Notes: a model not told the origin generated them from the letters alone. 20,251 nucleotides of DNA from Reticulomyxa filosa (GCA_000512085.1 ASPP01025233.1:1-20251); one strand, 5' to 3'; numbered from the stretch's first letter, positions 1 through 8,204 are shown. Numbers and translations are program-made.

Positions 1-15
1 TTTGTTTGTTTGTTT

Positions 16-1447
16 ATGAAAATAGGTGACGATGAAACCAAGGTTAAAGCACAGATGGAAGTCGAGGAAACAGACGACGACTCAGAAGGAGAGTCCGAGG
101 TCGACGCGGAAGAAAGAGAGGTCGAAAAGGAGCTTGACAAACTCAGAGAATCGCAACGCAAAGTCGCCGAAGGCATTGCCAAACGCATCGACGCCAATAA
201 CATGAAGGACCGTTACGGTGGACAAAGCGAAGAAGAGCTAATGTATCAATGGCAAATTAATGAGCTAGAAGACACAGAATTGGCCATCGAGTTTATGTCC
301 TTTTTTTTTTTTTTTTTTTTTTTAATAACAAATTCGCGTACCTAATTTGAGTGATAATTTCTCCTTCTCCTATTTGATTCACAGATGGCTGATGAGCGCA
401 ACCGCTTTGTTTGGAACGTTAAACGCAGTGGACAATGGACACGATCGCAAGGAAGAAAGCAAAGATAAATCTTCCAACGCCGACTATCTGAATTCATTAA
501 TATCTGCACATTTGCATATCACCTATGCTTATCTGAAGTTGGAATGCTGGGAATTCGCCTTTTTGCATGCCCAAAAACTTATGAATTTGATTACTGATCA
601 GTCGTCTCATCAAGCGTATGTATTACCTATATATGTGTATACATATATGTATACATATATATGTGTATATATTCACACGTTTAATATTTAGCTTCTTAGC
701 CAAAGCATATGCTGCCGAGTGTTGCATTCACTTAAATCGCATTCGAGAGGCCAGAGCAGTGCTAGATCCACACACCGAACAAACGACGACCACAGAAGCC
801 ACTCCTCGAACAAGCAAGGACCATCATCACTTTTTGAACTCGGACCAAGAAAAAGAAAAGGAGAAAGACAAGGAAAAGGAAAAAGAAAAAGATAAAGATA
901 AAGATAAAGACAAAGAAAGAGAAAAGGACAAGCAAAAAACGCTTGAGAAAGGAATTACCAAAAATATCACAGAACACGAAAAAAAAGAACGTGGCACAGA
1001 AGAGGTAACAACGAAGCGTGATGGAAATGAAATCACGGAAGATAAAATGTTCTTTGTTCAACATCATCGACTTTCCAAATACACATACAAACCGTTTTCG
1101 TTAACTGATCCCATTCATCCAATGACGGACGAACAAAGACAGTATTGCATACAATGCACAAACATTGCTGCGTCTTATGTCGTTGAAGTTACTTGTGCTT
1201 ATGTCTGCAACACTTGTCTAGATACTCCAACCTTGCTGTGTTTGCTCTCAAATGTCTATATATGCAGGGAGAACTAAGAAAAGGATTTTTGTGGACGTGG
1301 ACTGCTCTACGAACCAACAGCAATTATTACCCAGCTTTGCGAATGCTGGTGTACTTACACATACGCGAAGGAAACATTGACAAAGCCTTGGAAATGCTCA
1401 AAAAACGAAAACCAGTACCAATTGACAAGTGGATTACTTCCAACTAG
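16..1447 (+). CDS. CNOT10-like CCR4-NOT complex subunit, 5'-partial, four exons
   Basis: The product resembles the C-terminal half of CCR4-NOT subunit 10, a TPR protein that works with CNOT11 in the cytoplasmic mRNA deadenylation complex. Exons are 16-290, 385-615, 692-1171 and 1222-1447 (TAG stop). The introns are 94, 76 and 50 nt, all GT-AG, and all three joins preserve frame (phase 2). Landmarks: an acidic first exon, a helical block 'ISAHLHITYAYLKLE', a TPR-like block 'AKAYAAECCIHLNRIREA' (human CNOT10 has a very similar LYAAEALISLDRI block), a Lys/Glu/Asp-rich linker, and a last TPR pair ending 'REGNIDKALEMLKKRKPVP', which parallels the human ending before its proline-rich tail. The first ATG is at 16, but positions 1-25 look like a T-rich intron end with a TAG acceptor at 23-25, so the true start is probably outside the window. 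The family call is fairly firm; the first exon is least certain. Confidence 0.72.
291..384 (+). other. CNOT10-like intron 1 with a run of 23 T
   Basis: This 94-nt GT-AG intron has its donor at 291 (GTTTAT) and its acceptor AG at 383-384. Ten bases after the donor comes an uninterrupted run of 23 T (301-323), an unusual place because polypyrimidine tracts normally lie near the acceptor. Splicing joins GA|A, giving E followed by 'WLMSATALFG' in frame. The run length may be polymorphic or miscalled. Confidence 0.6.
616..691 (+). repeat. TA/GTATAC microsatellite in CNOT10-like intron 2
   Basis: The 76-nt intron has donor GTATGT at 616 and acceptor TTTAG at 687-691. It is mostly alternating purine-pyrimidine sequence (ATATGTGTATACATATATG and similar). 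The array is nearly palindromic and could fold on itself. Splicing restores Q-A-F-L-A-K in the TPR block. Confidence 0.6.
846..942 (+). repeat. Lys/Glu/Asp codon repeat in the CNOT10-like linker
   Basis: A purine-only stretch made of GAAAAG, GACAAG and GATAAA units encodes alternating K-E and K-D residues. It lies between the two TPR-like blocks, where human CNOT10 also has a variable charged loop. It is in frame, so it is probably a disordered linker expansion. The mirror strand reads as Phe/Ser/Leu repeats, which are shadows. Confidence 0.75.
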
Positions 1448-1812
1448 TTTTCTATTTATTATTAACATTTTTTTTTTTGAGCATGGAAAAAAATAAGATA
1501 GCATTGTCAATGGCTTTATCTTCGTATCCGTCGTATTCCTTACATTAATTTTTCACTTCCCATATTTTTGGGAGTAATTCTCATAATGCTTTCTACAACC
1601 ACAATCGTACTTAATTCAATTATTCTCGAAGAACTATTTTCTTTTATTGGTCGGTTTACCTTTTTCAACAAAAATGACAGCCATAATTTGATTAATTGTT
1701 ATTATCATAAATGTCAAATAGCCGTCTAAAATTTATTTGCGTTATTATTGTAGGGACAAACCAAAGAAGTCTATTCGAGTTTGCCAAAAAATTTAGAATA
1801 CTAGCAACTGAC
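1448..1812. other. Non-coding spacer, 3' flank of the CNOT10-like gene
   Basis: AT-rich sequence without a convincing exon on either strand. No canonical AATAAA stands out close to the stop; T-runs and 'AAAAAAATAAGATAG' follow it. An open frame runs from 1711 into the putative mini-gene, but its first 34 codons show no protein-like features. Confidence 0.4.
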
Positions 1813-2046
1813 ATGTATCTCAAGTTTTTTGGATTAATTTATTGGTGTGTATTGGTAACCTTACTTCCAAAATTTGCTCATGGCAAAAGCAGTCTAGGTC
1901 GGTTCCCGCACTTTGTCTCACAGTCCTTTGACCGTAAGTTACATTCTTTCACTTCGAACTTTTCAAATGCCGACGTTCTGAGTAATTGCACGCAATAGTA
2001 CAAATTAAATTAAATATTTTTTTCAGCAAATGTAAAAAAAATTTAA
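1813..2046 (+). CDS. Possible two-exon mini-gene with signal-peptide-like N-terminus
   Basis: From the ATG at 1813 the frame encodes 'MYLKFFGLIYWCVLVTLL' followed by PKFAHG, which looks like a signal peptide with a plausible cleavage site. A strong donor, ACC|GTAAGT, follows at 1934. A T-rich TTTTTCAG acceptor ends at 2026. The spliced frame continues P-N-V-K-K-I and stops at 2044-2046, giving about 47 residues. Unspliced, the frame ends at 1998. I do not recognise the peptide. It could be a secreted micropeptide, the 5' remnant of a longer gene, or a chance arrangement in AT-rich DNA; transcription evidence is needed to believe it. Confidence 0.22.
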
Positions 2047-2424
2047 TAATTGTTATAAATCGACAGTTATTGTTTTTGATTAATTTGTTATGTCTTATAA
2101 TTTAAGTTTTGTCTAATTATTATAAATAATTAGTGTAAATGATATGTCAAAATGAGAATAGATAAAGTATATTCGTATATAGTGACATCATACTTAAAAA
2201 ATAGCATTCGCATATACAATGAAACTCCAATACAAATTTGTTTCTCTAATAACGAAATTTAGTATTTATTGTTGTGAATTTCATATTATTTATTTGCTTC
2301 AATACGTGTGTTAATTTGTTTAATAGCTTTTTTTTTTCTTTTCTTTTTATCTTTATGCGCGCTATGTCTATCTTGGACGGGGCAAACATGTTAGCAATAT
2401 TAGAGTCTTTGTGTTTTGAAATTT
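2047..2424. other. AT-rich spacer, no gene seen
   Basis: Strongly AT-rich sequence with stops in all frames at short intervals. It contains a T9 run and a single somewhat GC-richer patch (around 2357-2385) that is not open long enough to be called an exon. I see no RNA gene or repeat of note. Confidence 0.4.
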
Positions 2425-2472
2425 GAGATTATTGTGTTTCTCCACGAAAAAACAACATTTAATCAAAGTTTT

Positions 2473-2554
2473 TTTAAAAAATATCTACTAATCGTGTAGT
2501 TAAATATCATTTTGATTTTTTATTAAGTCTTTACAATTTTTTTAAAAATTTTAA
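2473..2554 (+). repeat. Direct repeat B, left copy
   Basis: This copy shares the blocks TACTAAT, GTGTAGTT, AAATATCATTTTGA and TTATTAAGTCTTT with the copy at 3021-3110, in the same orientation and separated by about 470 bp. The right copy has a few short insertions. Confidence 0.65.
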
Positions 2555-2765
2555 TCTTTCATTTACTTTAAAAAAATTTTTTGTAGTTGCCTGAATATGA
2601 TAAGATTTATTTTTTAAAATTTAATTTAAGTTTACCAACGTGTTAAATCTTTTTTGGTTTTTTTAACTTTATTTTCTAAACAAAAATTGACTATCTTTAA
2701 AATTTCGTCAGAAAAATTTATATATTTATATCAGTATTTACTACACCTTCCACCTTGCAACGTAA

Positions 2766-2942
2766 CATGTTCATAATGCTCCAAAACATGACCAGACTAA
2801 AATTCTTCCACCAAATTTTACTATTCTTATTATTGAATGTTCATCTAATGATTGTCAATCAATATTTCGGCAACAAAATAATCAAAATGACAAAAATCAA
2901 TATCGAAAACCTAAAAAAAGGAAAATATCAAAAATTGTTTAA
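2766..2942 (+). pseudogene. Open fragment inside the repeat-bounded element, unrecognised
   Basis: A frame without ATG is open for 58 codons between TAA at 2763 and TAA at 2940. It reads as hydrophilic, protein-like sequence ('ILPPNFTILIIECSSNDC' followed by an Asn/Gln-rich and Lys/Arg-rich tail). An alternative overlapping frame (2755-2964) starts with a hydrophobic Leu/Phe-rich segment. It is of higher complexity than its surroundings and sits in the core of the element, so it could be a remnant of an element-encoded protein. I cannot name a family, and chance is possible. Confidence 0.2.
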
Positions 2943-3020
2943 AAAAAGATTGCAAATTTTATGATTACGAGAAAAACACATCAACTTTTTTAAAGAAATT
3001 TTACCAAATCAAATTAAAGA

Positions 3021-3110
3021 TTAAAAAAATATATACTAATAGTGTAGTTTTTAAATATCATTTTGAATTTAGTTTTTTATTAAGTCTTTTTAATTTTTTC
3101 AAAAATTTTA
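3021..3110 (+). repeat. Direct repeat B, right copy
   Basis: Second copy of the unit at 2473-2554, slightly longer because of small T/A insertions. It directly abuts the inverted terminal segment at 3112-3156. Confidence 0.65.
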
Positions 3111-3156
3111 AAATTTTGATTAAATGTTGTTTTTTCATTGAGAAACACAAAATCTC

Positions 3157-3909
3157 TATAAGATGGCATTTTAGGTGTAACTTTCTTTTTTATTCTACTG
3201 TATTTTCATAATTAAACTAACTTCATTTTATTTTGCTTAAAGTAAAAAAACAAGTACAAAAAGAATTATTTAGCAATCATTTGAATCATTAACGATAGTT
3301 TCGACAATATTTTACATCATATTAAAAGCTATTCATATAAAAAAGATCTTTAACTTATTTCACGTTCTTTGGACGTCATTCGATCGATTAAAAAATTAAA
3401 ATATGATAAACTTGGAAAGTCCTTCAGTTCGTGAAGCCCTTTTTCGTATAGATATATTAACTTATTTCTGAGTAATAAGCTAGAAAAAGATTGAACTTTA
3501 GAATGAAATTTCATGAAACTTTCTTTTCCGGTGATTCATGTGATCGAAATAGTACATCTTTTCAGAATTGATTATATTTCGTGAAAATATACCAGTTGTT
3601 GGCCAAGCCAAGTGTATTTCATTTATATTTTTTTTTCACGTTAATCATATATACAAAAAATATACTATTTTCATTTTACATGAATCACAATAATCTTTTC
3701 TTTTTTAAAACTTCATTCTTTACAAACTTGTTTGGTTGTTCAAAAAAAAAAATTGATTTCTAATTTTTTGATAACATCTTTTGCATTAGGGACTAACACA
3801 TGCTACAAAAAATTAGAATGATATTTTAATTTAATTTCTTTTTGAAGAAGGCCGGAAAACATGTGCTTAATTTTATTTGAGTACAAACATTTCTATTAAA
3901 AAAAGTTTT
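3157..3909. other. AT-rich spacer downstream of the kelch gene
   Basis: No convincing exon. The open frame at 3581-3763 is Phe/Asn/Lys-rich, low complexity, and looks like chance. A minus-strand AATAAA at 3874-3879 lies 31 nt beyond the kelch stop and is a plausible polyadenylation signal for that gene. Confidence 0.4.
3874..3879 (-). terminator. Candidate polyadenylation signal (AATAAA) of the kelch gene
   Basis: A canonical AATAAA hexamer on the minus strand, 31 nt past the predicted TAG stop at 3910-3912. Such hexamers are frequent by chance in DNA this AT-rich, so support comes mainly from position. Confidence 0.35.
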
Positions 3910-5085
3910 CTAAAGAAGTGTCTTTCTTTGAGGACACTCAACTAGAAAAAGAAACACAATATGATTAAACTCATTTATCCACCCACAGCATCTCCAGGAT
4001 ATAGAACGCATCCAATGTTCAACAATTAACTGCACCTCATTTTCGGTATACTATGTTTGAAATAATACAAAAAAGAAGCTATTCTCAAATTAAAAAATAA
4101 TAAATAAAAGTAAAAAAACTTGTGACAACATCCAGTGCAAAGGTAATGCTTCGTTCTGTGTATTTCTTCCTCCAATAATGTGAACAGAGAACCGATGAGA
4201 AGAAGAATGCAAAACAGCAACAGATTGAACAATTGGAAAAGGCATGCGAACGTCAAGTTGGTACCAACATTGCAGTTTAATGTTAAAAAGAAATACACTG
4301 TCAATAAATTTTTGGGCAGGACCACACCCCCCGAAAGTAATGATGAAATGATTGAAAAGGACACAAGCACTTCCCCAACAAGAGTCCAAGAACGGGTTTG
4401 TGGGTAGTTGTTTATAAAACAACATATTACGTTCTTCATCAAGACGAACCATTATATTACTAGATTTAGCCATTAAAATAAAAGTGGTGGGGTTGTATCC
4501 CACAAGACAATTAAATTCATCAGAACAAGAGGGGACGAACATTTTTTGACGACAAGTCGGCGTCAGACTGTTGACATCGAGTACCTCCATCTTTTGTGGG
4601 GGATGTACAATAAACAAGAGACTTCTTTTTGACCCTCCGATTGCAGCACGTGCACCAAACAAATTATAACCTTGCTTTTTTCCTAACAATATATTTCCTG
4701 GGAATGGAATCCATTTATTCTGATTGGATTCATCCGTCCATACACTTCTGTAGTACATTACAAAGGTGTGATATGGAGTCTTCATTGTACCTCCGCCTCC
4801 AAATGATAGCAAGGTTGTTGTTTCGTTGTCATTTTTAATCGATATCACCGTGTGTCCTCTCAGCACGGTTCCTTTTGGATAGTCACATATCCATTTATAT
4901 TCACGTTTTTCAAGATGATAGGAGTAGCATTTGTCGTTCATGTTGCCTCCACATATTATTAATTCGTTTTTAAACAGCACACTTTGGCAGTCAAATAGCC
5001 TGGTGGGCAAGTTAGGTAATGCCATTATATCCAAAAAGGAAAAGAGAGAGGGCAGAATTGGAATATGTGCTAGTCCTTGCTTCAT
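3910..5085 (-). CDS. Kelch-repeat protein, two exons
   Basis: A cytosolic beta-propeller protein; kelch propellers usually mediate protein binding and the partner is unknown. Exon 1 is 5085-4120 (322 codons) and exon 2 is 4050-3910 (46 codons plus TAG). They are separated by a 69-nt GT-AG intron (4051-4119) with a phase-0 join. Glycine doublets marking kelch blades are at residues 46-47, 96-97, 150-151, 252-253 and 305-306, with Tyr/Trp about 15-20 residues later (YKWICDYP, NKWIPF, CWYQLDVRMP). Exon 2 starts YTENEVQLIVEHWMRSIS and ends with a GWINEFN block, matching the C-terminal tail that I recall as normal in this Reticulomyxa family. Without the intron the frame would end in a hydrophobic tail (FLLLFIIF) that is really intron. 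Start: ATG at 5085, or the ATG at 5025 (MALPNLPTRLF), which better matches the family's usual first blade. Confidence 0.85.
4051..4119 (-). other. Intron of the kelch gene
   Basis: A 69-nt GT-AG intron: donor CAA|GTTTTT, acceptor CATAG|TAT. It is phase 0, T-rich, and contains an in-frame stop at 4090. Removing it joins LHWMLSQ to YTENEVQLIV in the same frame. Confidence 0.75.
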
Positions 5086-5355
5086 TGAAATAGCAATTAA
5101 TTTTAACTTGTAAAATTTAATTACGAACTTTGGAGATCCTTTCGTAAAAGCAACATCATAGTGGTCATCGAAGAAAGCGGAGAATACAAGTAAATTAAAG
5201 ACTGTAAAGAATAAGAAAATCCGTTTTTGAATAGTGACCGATCAAAAATTTAAGGTTTGAAAAATAATAATCAGCAAGATGAAAAAATAGTCTTTTGTTT
5301 TTTTAAATAAAAAGTGGTGATTTAACATCATAAATAAGAAGAAAAAACAAAGCGC
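5086..5355. other. Spacer between the kelch gene and the unknown minus-strand gene
   Basis: About 270 bp, presumably the 5' flank of the kelch gene. No exon, TATA box or conserved repeat could be supported. Confidence 0.35.
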
Positions 5356-5899
5356 TCATGGATGGCAGTCATTGGTATGACAATGATCAATGACAGATTG
5401 GTTGTGTTTTAGTAACTGCGGATAAACAAAAAATCTTCTCACACAGAGCCCAAGCAAAGTGGCAGTTGCAAATCCGTAATTAAAGGACATTAATATTAAT
5501 ATAATATAATAATCTAAAAATAAAATCGTGAGAAGACAAATCCGTCAAGGATAGACAGTTAATTCACTTCCGTCGTGAACACTGAAAATTTTATCCAAAG
5601 CTCATTACCTATTGAGTCTGGAGGGGCAGTAAGTGGTCCAGTCTCACAAATAATGGTGTCATCATCAGTTACGACCTTGATCCTGTCGGTTTCCTTTTTT
5701 TTAAAACCAGTTGCAAGTGCTCACGAAGAACACTCATCAGTGTGATATCCACTAAGCAAAGCGCGTATTGCCAGTTGTGCCTTATGTGTAAAGATTTAAC
5801 AGTAAACACACATTGGTTGTCCATTGGAACATGGAGACGTGTTATTCTTTTACAATCATTTTCCTTGCGATAAAAAATAAGTGAAGAATCAAATTGTTA
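5356..5899 (-). CDS. Unrecognised multi-exon membrane protein, C-terminal part
   Basis: Four short exons chain with consistent phases and GT-AG introns: 5899-5854, 5780-5725, 5682-5609 and 5513-5356. Introns are 73, 42 and 95 nt, with donors GTAAAA, GTGAGC and GTAATG and acceptors AAG, CAG and TTTTTAG. The spliced frame reads LILHLFFIARKMI, then AIRALLSGYHTDECSS, then KVVTDDDTIICETGPLTAPP. It ends with a transmembrane-like stretch (YYIILILMSFNYGFATATLL), a basic-aromatic turn (RRFFVYPQLL) and a His/Cys tail before TGA. The exon at 5682-5609 has the most protein-like composition. The upstream start was not found; it should lie between 5900 and the stop of the PDI-like gene at 6172. I recognise no family. 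A different reading, without the 95-nt intron, ends GNELWIKFSVFTTEVN at 5559. Confidence 0.4.
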
Positions 5900-6171
5900 C
5901 TGAAATAAATTTATAATGGAGAAATTTTGACAAAGTAGCAGCGAGATAAAATGACTTATTTCAGACAAAAAAAGTCAGTATTGGAAATGTTTCATCGACT
6001 TATTTATTTCCTTTGATGTTCCATTAATTCACAAAGACAGTGGAAATGGCTACCAGTTGAAATACTTGTTCCCATCATATTAATTTTTTTTGAAATAAAA
6101 CAAACCAAATCAATCGGACTGTGTTGTATGTAATGTTATTTTTATACGATTGCAAAATACTTGATCACACA

Positions 6172-8204
6172 TTAGAGATCCTGCAAGACAAACAGAGTTG
6201 AAAGTATGAATAAAATTATGTGCATTGTTTGATTTATGTTTGTGCAATGAGACAACTTAACTTTATTCTTCAAATCGGAAGAGCAACAGTAATCGATTGA
6301 AATCATAAGTGCAAATATGCTTACAAAAATTCCAACAAAAAACAAAACGAGTTGCCAACCGGACAAATTGTTTAAAAGCCTTTCCGCTGCCTGTTTGGAC
6401 ATGCAAGCCAACAAATTGTCAAAGCTGAGGAGAGAGGAACAAAAAAAGAGGGAACATAACCATCGCCTTTCGAGCAAACCAATTTCTGGTGTAGATAATC
6501 TACATCCAAACAAGACAAAGCAAAAAAAAACAAAAAACAATCAGACATTTATTTATCGCAAATCGACAATAAAAACAAAAAAGGAATACATTACGGGCAA
6601 TTTCTTTTCGAATACTTGCTCGATAAATTCCATAGAGATTGTTTTACTTTTGTAATATCCGTCTTCTTTGTTGTCATAGAGAATGACTTAATGTAGGAAG
6701 TAGACATTTGTACAAACCAAACATTTCAATATTGTTTTTTTTTTCTTTTTGTTATTTAAAAAAAAGAGAAGAGGGAATGCACATGATACAATTACAAAAC
6801 AAATTGGTAAATCTGATTTTTGCAAGGACAGAGTTTCCTTCAAAAACTCTTCGAATTGTGTGAAATTGGTCATTCCAATCAAAAGAGGAAACCTCAGTTC
6901 CGTGTCAGAGCGTTCAGTATTGGGCTGTTTGCTGACAAATGACACGTGTTGCTTTGTTCTCCACGACGGATTCGAAATTGCAATAGATTCCAACTCTTCC
7001 AAGAATCTTGAAATACACACATGCATATATGCATATATGCATATACAAATAGACATTCGTGCAAAGTTAGAACAGGGTGCAAAGTGGAGAACCAAACTTG
7101 TCACTTTGCTGTCGATGTTCGTCGTCAAAAGCAACAACGGCGAGTCCCAAATACCACGATTTTTCGGAAAGCGATCGATGATTGGTTTCGTCCAACCTCA
7201 CCACAGGAGCAAATTGATTGGTCGCAAAGAACTCGCCATACAAACTGCTCTATTGTTGAAAACACAGATAGAACAAAGCAATGGTAATTCCCTTTTTCAT
7301 TCATTTGTGAGGACACACGATAGAAGACGTTTTCTTAAAACTTGGTCGCTGGAGATAAGATGTGAGCCATGCTTTTGAGGGGACACACTGATCAAATAAC
7401 TGTTTGGACTCGTTTGAATCGCGTTCCATTGCGAGAGCGAGAGTTTCAATGTGTGCAAGATAAAAGACTCCGAGAGCTGAAGCAATTGTTGATGAGAGAT
7501 TGTAAATATAACAATGTATGGTCGGTATGGGTTGGCCTCTTTCGTCATCAGTTCTTTGTCTTTGAGATTGTTGTTATTCACATACACAAACATCATTTCA
7601 TATTTGTGATTCGCCAACTGGTCTTCCACTGCTTTTCTGTCAGTTCGCGCAATAATGGACTTAGCATTTTCGTTGCAAATTCCACCAATCCCTCTTTTGT
7701 TCGTCTTCCATTGTATTGATATTGCGTTCCTGCTTCGTAACTGAATCAAACCCCCCCCCAAGTTCAATCCCCAAACCATGGCCCCCTTTTTTTTATCGAT
7801 TATGTAACTTGTTGTTCTTCATAATATTGACATTCTCAATACACAGTTCCTTTTATCTCTCCTCTTCTTCCAAATAAAAAGAGAAATACAAATAAAAAGA
7901 GAAATTTTGCACACAATTTAACAGTTGGAAATCGATTGACATCAAATTTCTTTGCCAAATCTTTCTCAGCTGTCACGTCAACTGTGCCAAATTTTACTCG
8001 ACCTTCCATCTCGTCAGACGCCTCCTTATACACTGGGGCAAAGTTTTTGCAGTGTCCACACCACGGCGCATAAAACTCTAAAAACCATTTTCCTTGTGCA
8101 GTTTCGGCTTCAAAACTTTCTGTTTTCAGTTCAACTACATCGCACAAGCTCAATTGAAAGTTGATAAGTAAAAGACATAGTAATTGTAAGCCCAAAAGCG
8201 CCAT
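6172..8204 (-). CDS. TMX3-like transmembrane protein disulfide isomerase, nine exons
   Basis: An ER membrane thiol-disulfide oxidoreductase. Exons (minus): 8204-7915, 7740-7513, 7476-7319, 7249-7098, 7006-6783, 6686-6595, 6499-6461, 6390-6262 and 6180-6172. Residues 1-20 are a signal peptide (MALLGLQLLCLLLINF). A thioredoxin domain follows with FYAPWCGHC (active-site Cys49 and Cys52) and the cis-Pro loop RFPTVK (Pro93). Exon 2 gives YQYNGRRTKEGLVEFA, very like human TMX3 (YNYRGPRTKDDIIEFA). Redox-inactive thioredoxin-like domains follow (NQFAPVVRLDE, WYLGLAVVAFDDE, SLQKSDLPICFVI, ILYDNKEDGYY). Exon 8 holds the membrane anchor (WQLVLFFVGIFVSIFALMI), and the cytosolic tail ends KNKDL, a KxKxx retrieval signal. 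Length is about 440 aa, near the 454 of human TMX3. Exon 2 needs two single-base frame corrections (near 7626 and 7535). The junction between exons 5 and 6 is less certain than the others. Confidence 0.8.
6181..6261 (-). other. Last PDI-like intron, 81 nt, frame-preserving when retained
   Basis: The donor AAA|GTTAAG and a strong acceptor TTTGTCTTGCAG|GATCTCTAA remove 81 nt. Both the spliced and the unspliced mRNA end at the same TAA (6172-6174), because the intron is a multiple of three with no in-frame stop. Splicing creates the C-terminus KNKDL; retention inserts 27 residues including a hydrophobic MHIILFILSTLFVLQ and destroys the dilysine pattern. Confidence 0.65.
7007..7097 (-). repeat. 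ATGCATAT repeat in PDI-like intron 4
   Basis: This 91-nt intron (donor GACAA|GTTTGG, acceptor TTTCAAG|A, phase 2) contains tandem ATGCATAT units around 7020-7044. They are self-complementary and could form a hairpin in the pre-mRNA. Splicing gives QQSDKFLEELESIA. Confidence 0.6.
7477..7512 (-). other. 36-nt mini-intron between PDI-like exons 2 and 3
   Basis: GTTATA at the donor and CTTCAG at the acceptor delimit only 36 nt, a multiple of three. Downstream, exon 3 continues LGVFYLAHIETLALAMERD in the frame required by homology. Because two frame breaks occur just upstream, this boundary is supported by phase arithmetic only after those corrections. Confidence 0.4.
7741..7914 (-). other. PDI-like intron 1, contains a run of nine C
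   Basis: This 174-nt intron is the longest in the gene. The donor is AAATT|GTGTGC and the acceptor GATTCAG|TTACG; the join is phase 2 and gives V-K-F-Y-E-A. It contains a C9 run (7751-7759 on the plus strand), an outlier in this AT-rich DNA. An open frame continues into the intron for about 25 codons, which gives a false extended first exon. Confidence 0.7.

Larger units (their letters stand above)
2425..3156. mobile_element. Repeat-bounded element with 45-bp inverted ends and internal direct repeats
   Basis: The left end (2425-2469) and right end (3112-3156) are near-perfect inverted copies: GAGATT-TTGTGTTTCTC, then GAAAAAACAACATTTAATCAAA. Just inside lie two copies of another unit in the same orientation (2473-2554 and 3021-3110) sharing TACTAAT.GTGTAGTT, AAATATCATTTTGA and TTTTTTATTAAGTCTTT. 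The order is therefore A-B-core-B-inverted A, about 732 bp. This is typical neither of a simple TIR transposon nor of an LTR element. No clear target-site duplication is visible. A non-autonomous transposon whose arm was rearranged is one explanation; no transposase was recognised. Confidence 0.55.

Noticed and set aside
762-1067. Minus-strand Phe/Ser/Leu-rich frames opposite 827-1067
   Set aside because: Complement of the Lys/Glu/Asp repeat of the CNOT10-like gene; no independent support.
4026-4442. Minus-strand 138-codon frame rich in Leu/Phe
   Set aside because: Overlaps the kelch exons in another frame; the hydrophobic look comes from the T-rich intron and codon shadow.
5559-5700. CUB-domain-like reading ending GNELWIKFSVFTTEVN
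   Set aside because: The match depends on reading through a good donor (ATAG|GTAATG). Upstream CUB residues (C-x-W/F pattern and YP motif) are not in the same frame. The spliced membrane-anchor reading fits better, so no CUB call was made.
6749-7378. Plus-strand open frame of 209 codons
   Set aside because: It lies antisense to PDI-like exons 3-5 whose minus-strand reading matches TMX3 and has proper splice sites. The plus frame has no motif and is a shadow.
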